This document shows, piece after piece, positions 1 to 8,221 of a stretch of 64,000 bases of DNA. The stretch spans positions 88,260 through 152,259 of the forward strand of contig NZ_KN882178.1 in the NCBI RefSeq assembly GCF_000934755.1. The letters are read 5' to 3'. Numbering within the stretch: position 1 is the first letter of the stretch; each line of letters opens with the position of its first letter. The position numbers and the translations under genes were made by a program. This stretch comes from Desulfonatronovibrio magnus. GTDB lineage: Bacteria; Desulfobacterota; Desulfovibrionia; Desulfovibrionales; Desulfonatronovibrionaceae. Below the pieces are notes generated by a model that worked only from the letters and a program-made list of their open reading frames with translations, was not told the origin of the DNA and did no database searches.

Positions 1-407
1 CAGAGATTGTTGAAACAACTATCAATTTTTTCCACAAATGGAAAATGGCCGATTATTGCAATATTTTTATTGCGGCCGATATCTTTGATGACTTCCTGAG
101 CTTTTATGTCCTTGCCAGGGGCATTGGGATTCAGCAGACTATTAAGTGCTGCAAGACCCCATGAAGCACTTATGGTGTTTTGGCGCTTAAGGTTCTGAAG
201 TATGGTGTGGACCGAACCATGCTCATTGTGCCTGGGAGCAGTGTCTCCTGAAATTTTTTCAGGTAAAAGTGAACAAAGTCCTGTTCCGTTTTCAGAAGTA
301 ATCGCCACCATATGTGACCCTGATATAGTGTTGAGTATGCGCGCATCATTGCAGCGCAAGCCTTCATCAATAAGTGTCTGGATTATTCTGGATTGAGTAA
401 TGATCAT
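1..407 (-). CDS. DUF4213/DUF364-type protein, N-terminal part (runs off the left edge)
   Basis: An open frame on the minus strand starts at ATG 405-407 and stays open to base 1, giving 135 residues of N-terminus. The end of the visible part reads GKDIKAQEVIKDIG followed by IAIIGHFPF. A glycine-rich strand ending in GHFPF is characteristic of the putative heavy-metal chelation family (DUF364), normally preceded by the small DUF4213 domain, which the first 100 residues would be. Members are often found near metal-cofactor or nitrogenase-like genes, but no such neighbour is visible. The remaining C-terminal part lies outside the window. Family assignment is from motif memory; no specific function is claimed. 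Confidence 0.72.
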   Translation of the reverse strand, partial: MIITQSRIIQTLIDEGLRCNDARILNTISGSHMVAITSENGTGLCSLLPEKISGDTAPRHNEHGSVHTILQNLKRQNTISASWGLAALNSLLNPNAPGKDIKAQEVIKDIGRNKNIAIIGHFPFVEKIDSCFNNL

Positions 408-433
408 AAATACTTTATAAAGCTTAGAAGCAT

Positions 434-590
434 CTCACCGGGGCGGCTCGGGACCGAACGTGCGAGTAACTTATACCCCTCGTTTCCAGGCTCCGGCCTG
501 GGGACGTTTTCTCTTGCGGCTCCAGCCGCTTCTTAAAATGTGGCTGGAGCCACAAAAAAAGAGGTGTTCCCAGGCTGGAGCCTGGGAACA
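434..590 (+). repeat. Mosaic repeat module D, copy 1
   Basis: Carries the core motif GGACCGAACNNGNGAGTAAC at 451-470, then two palindromic blocks: CCAGGCTCC-GGCCTGG, and CTTGCGGCTCCAGCCGC answered by GGCTGGAGCC. It closes with a CCCAGGCTGGAGCCTGGG hairpin. Closely similar copies lie at 38022-38181 (same orientation) and 42946-43084 (inverted), with partial ones at 29367-29405 and 62181-62265. Non-coding. The short frames in it are repeat translation. Confidence 0.85.
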
Positions 591-597
591 AGGAAAA

Positions 598-681
598 GCC
601 TGGATTCCGGCTTTCGCCGGAATGACGATAAAGAGTAATAGCTTGCTTTAACCGTCACCCCGGACTTGATCCGGGGTCCAG
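598..681 (+). repeat. Repeat module F, copy 1
   Basis: Contains the palindrome ATTCCGGCTTTCGCCGGAAT followed by a CCCCGGA...TCCGGGG hairpin. An inverted copy with the same order of parts is at 58094-58175. The rest of the gap to 940 holds no gene. A promoter for the next gene is described separately. Confidence 0.75.
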
Positions 682-806
682 TTTTTTTGAAGTTACTTGT
701 AAGTGAGTTGAAGACAGTTTTTAAATACAGGCCCATATGTCTGCAGCCAAAATTACAGCCTACAATTTTGCATTAATTGGCACAAGCAAAACTTGACCGG
801 AATATC

Positions 807-833
807 TTTACAAATTCACGGTTTTGCTATAAT
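807..833 (+). promoter_or_regulatory. Putative sigma-70 promoter of the DksA/TraR-type gene
   Basis: TTTACA at 807-812 and TATAAT at 828-833, separated by 15 bp. A second perfect TATAAT is at 835-840. The gene start is about 100 bp downstream, with no gene between. The spacing is shorter than ideal, so the exact pairing of boxes is uncertain. Confidence 0.5.
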
Positions 834-940
834 GTATAATATTTTATTGAAGCAGTTGAACTTGAGATCTCATCCTGGTTGCAAGTCGCAGAATTGCGGC
901 TGTGTACAATGAACTTTGAACGTACTTGAGGAGGAGCAAC

Positions 941-1303
941 ATGGAAAACTCTGATATTGAATATTTTAGAAATTTGCTCAGGCAGATGCTGGCAGACATC
1001 CAGCAAAAAGGAGAAAGCACATTAGAAGACATGACAGAAGACAGGGAGATGCATGCTGATCCTGCAGACAGAGCTTCTGCTGAGTCAGACAGGGCTTTTA
1101 TTTTGCGACTTAGAGACAGAGATAGAAAACTTATTCAAAAGATTGAACAGGCTTTGGACAGAATCGAAGATGGCCGCTTCGGCATTTGTGAAGAATGTGA
1201 TGAAGACATTTCCATTCCTCGGTTAAAGGCCAGACCTGTGACTACCCTGTGCATCAAATGTAAAAGCAAACAGGAAAAACAGGAATCTCTGCAAAATGAT
1301 TAA
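941..1303 (+). CDS. DksA/TraR-family zinc-finger transcription regulator
   Basis: A 120-residue protein with a long charged N-terminal helical region and a C-terminal four-cysteine zinc finger (CEEC near residue 85, CIKC near 106), the layout of DksA/TraR proteins that bind RNA polymerase in its secondary channel and work with ppGpp. The acidic pair at the coiled-coil tip could be the DPADRAS segment around residue 45. This is shorter than E. coli DksA (151 residues) but usual for Desulfovibrionales members. Start chosen at 941 because GAGGAGG (928-934) sits at ideal distance; an upstream TTG at 926 lies inside that Shine-Dalgarno. Monocistronic, followed by a REP-like hairpin. Confidence 0.88.
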   Translation: MENSDIEYFRNLLRQMLADIQQKGESTLEDMTEDREMHADPADRASAESDRAFILRLRDRDRKLIQKIEQALDRIEDGRFGICEECDEDISIPRLKARPVTTLCIKCKSKQEKQESLQND

Positions 1304-1314
1304 AGGGTTAGTGT

Positions 1315-1340
1315 CTAATGCGGGTTTTACCCGCATCCCC
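1315..1340 (+). repeat. REP-like hairpin G, copy 1 (possible terminator)
   Basis: CTAATGCGGG, TTTTA loop, CCCGCATCCCC. The same 25-bp hairpin pattern, allowing orientation, is at 6415-6440, 14913-14937, 38471-38495 and 40449-40473. It follows the DksA/TraR-type stop codon by 12 bp and is followed by an A tract, so here it may act as a terminator, but its recurrence marks it as a dispersed element. Confidence 0.7.
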
Positions 1341-1409
1341 AAAAAAGATATTTAACCGCCCGTTCACCCCTGTTGAATGGCTTCGCCGACACTTCGTGTA
1401 TTCAACATT

Positions 1410-1530
1410 TTTCAGGCTGAAGGTTGGAGTTTGTAGGCTGGAGGCTGAAGGCTGAAGGCTGAAGGCTGAAGGCTGGAGGCTGGAGGCTGAAGGCTGAAGG
1501 TTGGAGTTTGGAGGCTGAAGGCTGGAAGTT
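1410..1530 (+). repeat. GGCTGAA heptamer tandem repeat
   Basis: About 17 imperfect tandem units of the 7-mer GGCTGAA (variants GGCTGGA and GGTTGGA). Because 7 is not a multiple of 3, all frames read as repetitive peptides such as LQPSAFSLQPP; these are not genes. Shorter tracts of the same unit occur at 3284-3325 and 6449-6479. Confidence 0.92.
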
Positions 1531-1560
1531 GGGGGATAAGGAGCGTTCTTCCATGAACCA

Positions 1561-1660
1561 GTAAAGTATCAATCTTTTGTATAGTACCTCGCTGGGACTG
1601 TCCCAATTTCCAGAAAAGTGACAGACTCGTAAAGTTACTTGCAGGTTCGGTCTCGGGTCC
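1561..1660 (+). repeat. Mosaic repeat module B, partial copy
   Basis: Matches the right third of the 350-bp module seen at 23085-23395, 33715-34070 and 50509-50851, including the segment TAGTACCTCG(C/G) and the core motif in reverse (1634-1653). It lies just upstream of the NFACT gene and reads open in that gene's frame, which makes an artificial N-terminal extension. From here to 1791 no other feature is visible. Confidence 0.8.
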
Positions 1661-1791
1661 TTAAGGTCAGGCGCTTCTACGTAATCAGCATCGATCATGC
1701 GCTTCACCTGGCAGTGTATCTGTACTGCTATGCGCTTGCAGATCTCAAATTGCCTTGTGTTGATCTGAACAAATCTGATGGACAGTTATAT

Positions 1792-3294
1792 ATGGAAGCT
1801 AATTTTTTCAGATATGCAGCAGCCGAACTTTTTGAGCTAATTAAAGGCTTGTCACTGAACAAGGTCTTTTCTCCGTGCCCGGGTGTATGGACTTTTTCAT
1901 TTGGTAGTGCGCGCAATTTAGTATTTTACTGCCTTCCCAAAGGGGGAGGCTTTTTTCTTTCCAAAGACAAACCTCCAAACCCCTCCAATCCTTCTGCTGA
2001 AGTAATGTGGCTGCGCAAACGTTTGAAAAACAGAAGGATTTTAGACCTGATTAATGCATGGCCTCTTCGAAAAATGGCTATATCAATGTCGGGTATGCAG
2101 GAACACTTAGTTCTGGATACGATTAAAGGCGTCAGTATCGTTTCTGATCTTGGACCGCTTGTGCATGATCCTCCATGGCCTGACCTTGATGATATTCTGT
2201 CCAATAAAGATATCTGGAAAACGCACCCCCACCTTACTCCTGTTTTGCGCAATTCCCTTGAACAGATGAACGCGCATGACGGTCAGGTCCTTTTGGATAC
2301 TCTTTCCCAGGGGCAAGTTAGAGAATTTTATGTCATTTATAAAGAAACAGGGGGTCATTATCTAAGCTGTTTCAAGCCTCCTGGTGCTAAACAATATAAG
2401 AGTTTTGGAAGCGCTATAGAAGCAGCTCAGTTTTATTGTCTGCCTAAGGTATATGAGCTTACTGGAAATGTGTCTGTTAGACGTAAAGATTTATCTCGAC
2501 AGCAGAAGAGGTTAGATAAAAATCTTAACAAAGTTTTAAAAGACAGGCAGAGACTCATGAATATGGTGGATGAGGCAAGACTGGGTGAATTGATCAAAAA
2601 TAATCTTTACAGGCTGGATGCTCATCAGAAAACAGAAAGTATTGATTTGCCTGACTGGCAGGGTCATGAAGAAAAGATTATGCTGAATTCTGCCCTGTCC
2701 ATAAAAGAAAATATGGAAAAATATTTCAAAAGGGCGGCCAAGGGCAAACGCGGACTTGACTTTGTTAGCAAAAGAGAAAAAGAACTTCGTGAGCAACTTG
2801 ATAACCTTCAATCTGCTCCCTTACCTGACTTAACTGTTTTTTCCAGAGGTCCAAAATCTAAACATTTGACCCGCTTAGACAAAAAACTGACCGGCATTGC
2901 AGTAAAAAAGTTCAGATCAACAAACGGTTTTATAATCATTCGGGCAAAGAACAGTGAGTCAGGACATAAACTTCTCAGTTATGGAGCTGCTGCCCATGAT
3001 TTATGGATGCATGTTCAGGGCGGACCTGGAGCCCATGTCATTATTAAAAGGGATCATGGCCTGCAGGAAGTCCCTGAATCATGTCTAAAAGAGGCTGCCA
3101 CTCTGGCAGCTTTATCCAGTTACAGGAAAAATGATGACCGGGCTGAAGTATACCTGGCCAGTGTTAAAGATGTCAGAAAGGTCAAAGGTCTTGGTCAGGG
3201 CAGGGTGCTTATGGATGGAAATGTTCGGACAATAATTGTGAATATTGACCCCTTTCTGGAGTCTAAGCTTCACTTGGGGAAGGCTGAAGGCTGA
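1792..3294 (+). CDS. NFACT / Rqc2-FbpA-family protein
   Basis: Five-hundred-residue member of the NFACT family (Rqc2/RqcH, FbpA), which binds stalled 50S-peptidyl-tRNA complexes and adds C-terminal tails in bacterial ribosome quality control. The N-terminal NFACT-N domain begins MEANFFRYAAAELF; a coiled-coil middle is rich in Lys, Arg and Glu. The C-terminal NFACT-R part carries DLWMHVQGGPGAHVII, the family signature (usually DxWxHxxxxPGxHVxI). The frame is open from TTG 1639, but the first 51 codons derive partly from repeat module B, so ATG 1792 is taken as start; its Shine-Dalgarno is weak. The last residues (LGKAEG) and the stop lie in a GGCTGAA repeat tract, so the native C-terminus was probably altered. 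Members of this family are typically 550-580 residues. Confidence 0.88.
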   Translation: MEANFFRYAAAELFELIKGLSLNKVFSPCPGVWTFSFGSARNLVFYCLPKGGGFFLSKDKPPNPSNPSAEVMWLRKRLKNRRILDLINAWPLRKMAISMSGMQEHLVLDTIKGVSIVSDLGPLVHDPPWPDLDDILSNKDIWKTHPHLTPVLRNSLEQMNAHDGQVLLDTLSQGQVREFYVIYKETGGHYLSCFKPPGAKQYKSFGSAIEAAQFYCLPKVYELTGNVSVRRKDLSRQQKRLDKNLNKVLKDRQRLMNMVDEARLGELIKNNLYRLDAHQKTESIDLPDWQGHEEKIMLNSALSIKENMEKYFKRAAKGKRGLDFVSKREKELREQLDNLQSAPLPDLTVFSRGPKSKHLTRLDKKLTGIAVKKFRSTNGFIIIRAKNSESGHKLLSYGAAAHDLWMHVQGGPGAHVIIKRDHGLQEVPESCLKEAATLAALSSYRKNDDRAEVYLASVKDVRKVKGLGQGRVLMDGNVRTIIVNIDPFLESKLHLGKAEG

Positions 3295-3325
3295 AGGCTG
3301 AAGGGGGAAGGGGGAAGGCTGAAGT
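3284..3325 (+). repeat. Short GGCTGAA heptamer tract
   Basis: Units of GGCTGAA and GGGGGAA overlapping the 3' end of the NFACT gene. Its TGA provides that gene's stop codon. Confidence 0.8.
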
Positions 3326-3390
3326 TGGAGAAGGGTGTGGGCAAGAGTTAAGAAGGGCACCGGCGTGTGGAAGATTTTGTGAAATAGTCG

Positions 3391-3538
3391 TATCTGTTTA
3401 GCGCTTTTAAGGAATGCAGGGGACAGGCACTCCGGGACCCACTTGAGCATCAATTTGTGCTCGAAATGAATTATTTTTGGGACAAGTGGGTCCCGGAAGA
3501 GCCAGTCCCCATGCCACATCCAAAGCGCTAAACAGATA
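3391..3538. repeat. Palindromic element A, copy 1 (full length)
   Basis: A 148-bp imperfect palindrome. Outer arms TATCTGTTTAGCGC (3391-3404) and GCGCTAAACAGATA (3525-3538) are perfectly complementary; inner arms are CCGGGACCCACTTG and CAAGTGGGTCCCGG; GGGGACAGGCACTCC and GAGCCAGTCCCC pair imperfectly between them. No open frame. Other copies or halves: 5570-5640, 12701-12780, 23391-23556, 29181-29232, 37831-37937, 47315-47454. It looks like a non-autonomous REP/MITE-like element; no transposase is seen in the window. Confidence 0.88.
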
Positions 3539-3598
3539 CAAATAGTCAATACACCGGACAGTCAAATACTGTTTTCAATTAATATATAAGGAAAAAAT

Positions 3599-4060
3599 AT
3601 GAATGGTCACTCTTTGCAAAGTATAGACGCTGCCTTGGATGAGATTCAGAATAAAATTTATGAGCAGACCCTGGAAGAATACGGTCCTGAAGTATTCAAG
3701 CGCTGGAAGGAACCTGCCTATATGGGAAAGATGGATGATCCACACGCCACGTTTCGGGTTACAGGTGGCTGTGGTGACAGTGTGGAGATCTTTCTTAAAT
3801 TTGAGAATGATAAAGTGCAGGAAGCCCTGTTTTTTAGTGATGGCTGTGGGCCAAGCATGGTATGTGGCTCTGTGGCATGCGAATTGATCATAGGTAAAAA
3901 TATTGATGAAGCAGCGTCACTTGCAGGAGATGATATTGTAGAAGTTTTAGAGGGTGGACTGCCTGATGACAAAATTCATTGCGCTTTTCTCGCTGCTCAG
4001 GCTGTGCAGGAGGCAATAGTCAGTTATCAGCGTCTAAACCCGGACCGAACCGACAAGTAA
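3599..4060 (+). CDS. NifU-N/IscU-like iron-sulfur cluster scaffold protein
   Basis: A 153-residue protein whose central 100 residues match the NifU N-terminal/IscU scaffold fold. The three cluster-binding cysteines are present: GGCGDS, DGCGPSMVCGS and DDKIHCAFLAA, the last matching the LPPxKxHC motif region. It probably assembles or carries Fe-S clusters for target enzymes. The N-terminal 45 residues are an extra helical segment. No cysteine desulfurase is next to it; the sufCB pair is 20 kb away. The Shine-Dalgarno is AAGGAA. The last eight residues and the stop codon fall in a copy of the dispersed core motif (4042-4061), so the natural C-terminus may have been replaced. Confidence 0.83.
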   Translation: MNGHSLQSIDAALDEIQNKIYEQTLEEYGPEVFKRWKEPAYMGKMDDPHATFRVTGGCGDSVEIFLKFENDKVQEALFFSDGCGPSMVCGSVACELIIGKNIDEAASLAGDDIVEVLEGGLPDDKIHCAFLAAQAVQEAIVSYQRLNPDRTDK

Positions 4061-4102
4061 CTGTCTTGATAAGTGGACCCTGCCTGCATCATGAAGGATA
4101 TT

Positions 4103-4126
4103 AAAAAAAGGGGCGGAATCCGCCTC
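4103..4126 (-). terminator. Intrinsic terminator reading on the minus strand (clpX)
   Basis: On the minus strand GGCGGATTCCGCCCC is followed by seven T. It lies about 120 bp past the clpX stop and in the convergent gap with the NifU-like gene. Confidence 0.65.
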
Positions 4127-4246
4127 TGCATTAAAGGGCTGTCCTTTTTCTAACAATTGGGGACAGTCCCGGGCTGCGGTACTGTCCCAAATCTATTTTG
4201 CATCAACTGAAAAGCTGCACTGAGGTATTGGTTTGGAAAGGGAGAT

Positions 4247-5500
4247 TCAAGCGGTTTTGGCTTCCTGCTCAAAGATGAGCAGGGGTTCTATACCATTTTC
4301 CACTACTGACTTATTTATGAGGCATTCCTTAACTCCAGTCAGAGATGGCAGCTTGTACATCACTTCCAGCATGATAGACTCCAGAACGTTTCTCAACCCT
4401 CTTGCTCCGGTTTTTCTTTCTATAGCCTTCTTGGCTATGGCCTTAAGAGCATTGTGAGTAAAATTAAGCTTGATATGATCCAGTTCCAGCATTTTCTGGT
4501 ACTGACGCACAAGAGCGTTTTTAGGTTCGCTTAAAATACGCACCAGATCTTCTTCTGTAAGCTCATGCAAAGAGGAAACAACAGGGATTCTGCCAACAAA
4601 CTCAGGTATGAGACCAAACTTGATGAGGTCTGCCGGGTGCGCCATTCTGATAAGTGACTGGGAAGATTCCTTCTTTTTGTTGATAAGATCAGCACCAAAT
4701 CCCATGCTGCTTTTTTGAACTCGTTGACGGACAATGCTTTCAAGACCAATAAAAGCACCACCGGCAATAAAAAGGATATTGGAGGTGTCCAATCGGATAA
4801 ATTCCTGCTGAGGGTGCTTGCGTCCGCCCTTGGGGGGTATATTTGCTTCAGTGCCTTCAATGATTTTCAGAAGTGCCTGTTGAACACCTTCTCCTGAAAC
4901 ATCACGGGTAATGGAGGGGCTGTCAGACTTGCGAGATATCTTGTCAATTTCATCCACATAGATGATGCCCTTGGAAGCTGCTTCCAGATCATAATCAGCG
5001 TTCTGGACAAGCTGAACCAGAATGTTTTCCACATCCTCGCCCACATATCCCGCCTCTGTAAGGGTTGTGGCATCGGCTATGGCAAAAGGCACTTTCAGTA
5101 TTCTGGCCAGGGTCTGGGCCAGAAGGGTTTTGCCTGAACCGGTGGGACCAATGAGTAAAATATTACTTTTGTCCAGCTCAACATCATCCTTTTTACGCTT
5201 GTAACGAACTCTCTTGTAGTGATTATAAACAGCAACAGCAAGAATCTTTTTTGATTCTTCCTGTCCAATTACATAATCGTCCAGAGCATTTTTTATTTCA
5301 GAAGGCGGCAGCAGTACATCTCCCTCATGCTCTTCTTCCACATGATCCTGTTCAATAATTTCATCGCATAAAGCCACGCATTCATTACAGATGTATACAT
5401 CCGGACCAGCTATGAGGCGATCCACCTCATCCTGGCTTTTGGCACAGAAAGAACAACAAAGATCATAAACATAAGGCTTCTTTTTTTTGTTAGCCATCAT
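4247..5500 (-). CDS. clpX: ATP-dependent Clp protease ATP-binding subunit ClpX
   Basis: Full-length 417-residue AAA+ unfoldase that feeds substrates into ClpP in the cytoplasm. An N-terminal C4 zinc-binding domain (CSFC at about 16-19, CNEC at 38-41) recognises adaptors and substrates. The AAA+ module has Walker A GPTGSGKT, Walker [10 protein letters not shown], the GYVGEDVE pore loop and sensor segments, and the C-terminal small domain contains RKTGARGLR. Two ATGs are in tandem; the second (5495-5497) is better spaced from GGGGT. clpP lies 200 bp upstream on the same strand with a half palindromic element between them, so the two genes may have separate promoters. Confidence 0.97.
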   Translation of the reverse strand: MMANKKKKPYVYDLCCSFCAKSQDEVDRLIAGPDVYICNECVALCDEIIEQDHVEEEHEGDVLLPPSEIKNALDDYVIGQEESKKILAVAVYNHYKRVRYKRKKDDVELDKSNILLIGPTGSGKTLLAQTLARILKVPFAIADATTLTEAGYVGEDVENILVQLVQNADYDLEAASKGIIYVDEIDKISRKSDSPSITRDVSGEGVQQALLKIIEGTEANIPPKGGRKHPQQEFIRLDTSNILFIAGGAFIGLESIVRQRVQKSSMGFGADLINKKKESSQSLIRMAHPADLIKFGLIPEFVGRIPVVSSLHELTEEDLVRILSEPKNALVRQYQKMLELDHIKLNFTHNALKAIAKKAIERKTGARGLRNVLESIMLEVMYKLPSLTGVKECLINKSVVENGIEPLLIFEQEAKTA

Positions 5501-5569
5501 TTACCCCAAACATTTTTTAAAATCAGTAACTTATTGTATTTTTCAAAACAGTTAACAGTTTGATTCATA

Positions 5570-5640
5570 AAGCAGGCGGGTCCCGGAAGAGCCATTTCCT
5601 CTCCGGGCTGTATGCCTCCGGGCAGGAAGTCATGCCATCT
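5570..5640. repeat. Palindromic element A, right-half remnant
   Basis: GCGGGTCCCGGAAGAGCCA followed by CTCCGGGCTGTATGCCTCCGGGCAGGAAG, matching the right arm of the copy at 23391-23556. It sits in the clpP-clpX gap. Confidence 0.75.
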
Positions 5641-5701
5641 CCCAAGGTTTAAACTATAATAGAACAGGTTGCGTGCCAAATCAAACCAGAACAGGCAGGT
5701 T

Positions 5702-6307
5702 TTAGTCAAGGTTTTCAATTTCAGATCTTGAACTGAGCACGCTGTCAATAAGACCGTACTTAACTGCCTCTTCGGCGCTCATAAAGTAATCACGGTCGGT
5801 ATCATGTTCAATTTTGGAGAGCTTGGCACCTGTATGCCTGGCAAGAATTTCATTCAAAGTAGCCTTCAGCCTGATAATTTCTTTGGCCTGAATGTCAATG
5901 TCAGTGGCCTGACCTTTGAAGCCTCCCATGGGCTGGTGGATAAGAATTCTGCTATGTGGCAGAGAATATCTCATGCCTTTCTGCCCGGCTGTCAGCAGAA
6001 GAGCTCCCATGCTGGCGGCCTGACCCAGACATAATGTGGCAACCGGGGCAGAGATATATTGCATGGTATCATAGATTGCCATTCCTGCGGTTACCGAACC
6101 ACCTGGAGAATTAATATAGAAATTGATTTCTTTTTCCGGATTTTCGGATTCCAGAAATAGAAGCTGGGCGCAGATAAGGTTGGCGATATGATCATCAATA
6201 GGGGTTCCCAGAAGGATAATCCGATCTTTGAGCAAGCGGGAGTATATATCGTATGCCCTTTCTCCCCGTCCAGTGCTTTCAATGACCATGGGAATATTAT
6301 AACTCAT
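5702..6307 (-). CDS. clpP: ATP-dependent Clp protease proteolytic subunit ClpP
   Basis: A 201-residue ClpP, the usual length. It forms the tetradecameric serine-protease chamber used with ClpX. Serine nucleophile in GQAASMGA (about residue 98), histidine in [11 protein letters not shown] (about 123), aspartate in the C-terminal DTDRDYFM segment (about 172), as in the classical triad. The N-terminal [10 protein letters not shown] axial-loop region is normal. GAGGAG precedes the ATG. Trigger factor lies 320 bp upstream on the same strand, the usual tig-clpP-clpX order. Confidence 0.97.
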   Translation of the reverse strand: MSYNIPMVIESTGRGERAYDIYSRLLKDRIILLGTPIDDHIANLICAQLLFLESENPEKEINFYINSPGGSVTAGMAIYDTMQYISAPVATLCLGQAASMGALLLTAGQKGMRYSLPHSRILIHQPMGGFKGQATDIDIQAKEIIRLKATLNEILARHTGAKLSKIEHDTDRDYFMSAEEAVKYGLIDSVLSSRSEIENLD

Positions 6308-6414
6308 TCAAGACTCCTCATATAAACTGGAGAGTTAAAAGTTATTTGTTGATTGTTAATAGTTGAAGTATGAAACCGTATGATTTCAAGTATTTTTTTA
6401 GCACACCTGAACAG

Positions 6415-6479
6415 CTAATGCGGGCTGTGCCCACAACCCAATTTTTTCAGACTGAAGGCTGAAGGTTGAAGGCTGAAGA
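6415..6479 (+). repeat. REP-like hairpin G copy 2 and heptamer tract
   Basis: Hairpin CTAATGCGGG...CCCACAACCCA (6415-6440, imperfect), then GGCTGAA-type units (6449-6479). The rest of the clpP-tig gap (6308-6630) shows no gene; an AT-rich stretch lies upstream of clpP. Confidence 0.65.
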
Positions 6480-6630
6480 CTTAAGAATGATGATCTTGGG
6501 CATCATTGCTCTTTCAAGCTTTAAATACTTGTAACTATTCGCCATGCTGCGAGTTTATTCAGTCCTTAAGCATTGAGTCTTCAGCCTGCTTATTATGCAG
6601 ATAAAAGCCCGTTTAGAATTTTGCGCTTGA

Positions 6631-7956
6631 TTATGCATCAGCCTTTTCATCACTTGATGCCTGCATTGAAGGTGGAATAATCTTCACTTCAGCATTTTTA
6701 TATATATGTTCGCTGGCTTTGTCAGCTATCAAGCTGTCCCTGATGGCAAACATCAGGTTGTTGCTTTCGTAGTATGACTTGAGTTGTTGAAAGTCGAGAT
6801 TTTTGGACCGGGCCTGACCTCGAATAAATTCGTCAACTTCCTGTTCGTTGACAGTGATCTCTTCTGCCTTGGCAATGGCAAGGAGAAATAATTGGGATTT
6901 GATGAGGTCTTCAGCGTCCTGCTGGAACTCTTTTTCAAGGTCTTCCCTGGTTTTTCCCAAAGATTCGAAGTTTTTGCCCTGTCTTTCCAGTTTGTCCTTA
7001 AGTTCGGCAATTTTGTTTTCTATGGTATTGGAAACCATGGATGGGGGAAGCTCAAACTGTACTGAGTCCTTGAGTTTATCAACGGCTTTTTTTAAGGCAT
7101 CGCTTTTCTTGAGGTTTTTCTGGGAAAGCTTATAGGAATCTTCAATTACCTTTTTGAGTTGATCGAAACTTTCAAAGCCACCTGCTTTCCGGGCAAGTTC
7201 ATCGTCAAGTTCCGGCAGTTTTTTAAGCTTTATGGACTTTAATGTGACTTTCATATCTACTGTCTGCCCTGCCAGTACAGGGTTCAGGAAGTCATCAGGT
7301 AGAGTTACTTCTTTTTCTCCAGTCTGGCCGGGAGTAAGTCCCTTGACGATTTCTTCGAAGGATTCAAGGGCATTGCCTTCACCAAGAGTTAGCTGAAAGT
7401 TTTCCGCTTTAACTCCCTCTACAGGAACTCCACCTTGGGAAGCCTGAAAATCAATAACCACTACCTCTCCATCTTCAGGGTTACGGTCTTCCTCAACAAG
7501 TTCCAGTTCTGCCAGGTTGTTTCTGATACGGTCAATAACCTTGTCAACCTGATCCTGGTTGAAATCAATATCTTCTTCTTCTATGGTTAAACCCTTGTAT
7601 TCGGGAAGATCAAATTCCGGAGCCACCTCAAAACTGATGGAATATTCAAAATCCTCATCGCGGACCATTTCATCCGCATTCAGATCAATACGTGACAAAG
7701 GTTGTACTTTGATCTCAGACATAATCTGATTGATGTGCAGGTTAATAAGTTCCTGGGCTGCTTCACCATAAATCTTTTTTTTGAATCTGCTTTCAATGAC
7801 TGAGGAGGGAACTTTGCCTTTTCTAAAACCCTTAATATCAACTTCATTACGCATTAATGCTGTTGTAGCTGTAATGGACGCATTGACCTCTTCGGCAGGG
7901 ACTTTTATCTTGACTTCCTTTTGAACAGGGGAAATATCATGCACAGTGTAATCCAT
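6631..7956 (-). CDS. tig: Trigger factor
   Basis: A 441-residue ribosome-associated chaperone and peptidyl-prolyl isomerase. The N-terminal ribosome-binding domain contains GFRKGKVP (the GFRxGxxP signature, about residue 43). The central FKBP-like domain (about 150-245) includes DGEVVVIDFQAS, and a long helical C-terminal domain forms the chaperone arms. The frame continues upstream through the tRNA-Leu gene, but the true start is ATG 7954-7956, which begins MDYTVHD and follows GGGAGGA. First gene of the tig-clpP-clpX order. Confidence 0.95.
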   Translation of the reverse strand: MDYTVHDISPVQKEVKIKVPAEEVNASITATTALMRNEVDIKGFRKGKVPSSVIESRFKKKIYGEAAQELINLHINQIMSEIKVQPLSRIDLNADEMVRDEDFEYSISFEVAPEFDLPEYKGLTIEEEDIDFNQDQVDKVIDRIRNNLAELELVEEDRNPEDGEVVVIDFQASQGGVPVEGVKAENFQLTLGEGNALESFEEIVKGLTPGQTGEKEVTLPDDFLNPVLAGQTVDMKVTLKSIKLKKLPELDDELARKAGGFESFDQLKKVIEDSYKLSQKNLKKSDALKKAVDKLKDSVQFELPPSMVSNTIENKIAELKDKLERQGKNFESLGKTREDLEKEFQQDAEDLIKSQLFLLAIAKAEEITVNEQEVDEFIRGQARSKNLDFQQLKSYYESNNLMFAIRDSLIADKASEHIYKNAEVKIIPPSMQASSDEKADA

Positions 7957-8059
7957 AAAATTGGATCCTCCCTTGAAATTTATTTCGTGTTTAGTTGTTT
8001 TGCAGGCAGGGCCTGAGTTGTTGCATGTTTGAAAGGACTTCCGGGCTGGAAGGCAGATC

Positions 8060-8144
8060 TGGTGCGAGAGGGGGGAGTCGAACCCCCACGGATAAAACCG
8101 CTGGATCCTAAGTCCAGTGCGTCTGCCAATTCCGCCACTCTCGC
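8060..8144 (-). tRNA. tRNA-Leu (anticodon TAG)
   Basis: Minus-strand cloverleaf of 85 nt with an encoded CCA end. Acceptor arms GCGAGAG/CTCTCGC, T-arm GGGGGTTCGACTCCCCC, anticodon stem CTGGA-CTTAGGA-TCCAG, and a short variable arm stem typical of class II tRNA. The anticodon TAG reads CUN leucine codons. Confidence 0.97.
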
Positions 8145-8221
8145 TCATCAGCTAAACTTGATAATCTATCTGTTAACGCATTGTAAGTCAAATAAAAATT
8201 GGTATTTGCTGAGGGTTAATG

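Noticed and set aside
1410..1530. Possible CRISPR array
   Set aside because: Units are 7 bp with no spacers and no cas genes nearby.
1402..1707. Minus-strand frames of 101 and 64 residues with LQPSAFSLQPP repeats
   Set aside because: They are translations of the GGCTGAA heptamer tract and module B; no ribosome site and no family.
3112..3549. Minus-strand 145-residue frame
   Set aside because: Antisense to the NFACT 3' end and through palindromic element A; no coding signature.
6631..8148. Trigger factor starting at 8148
   Set aside because: The upstream frame runs through the tRNA-Leu gene; ATG 7956 has GGGAGGA and fits the family.
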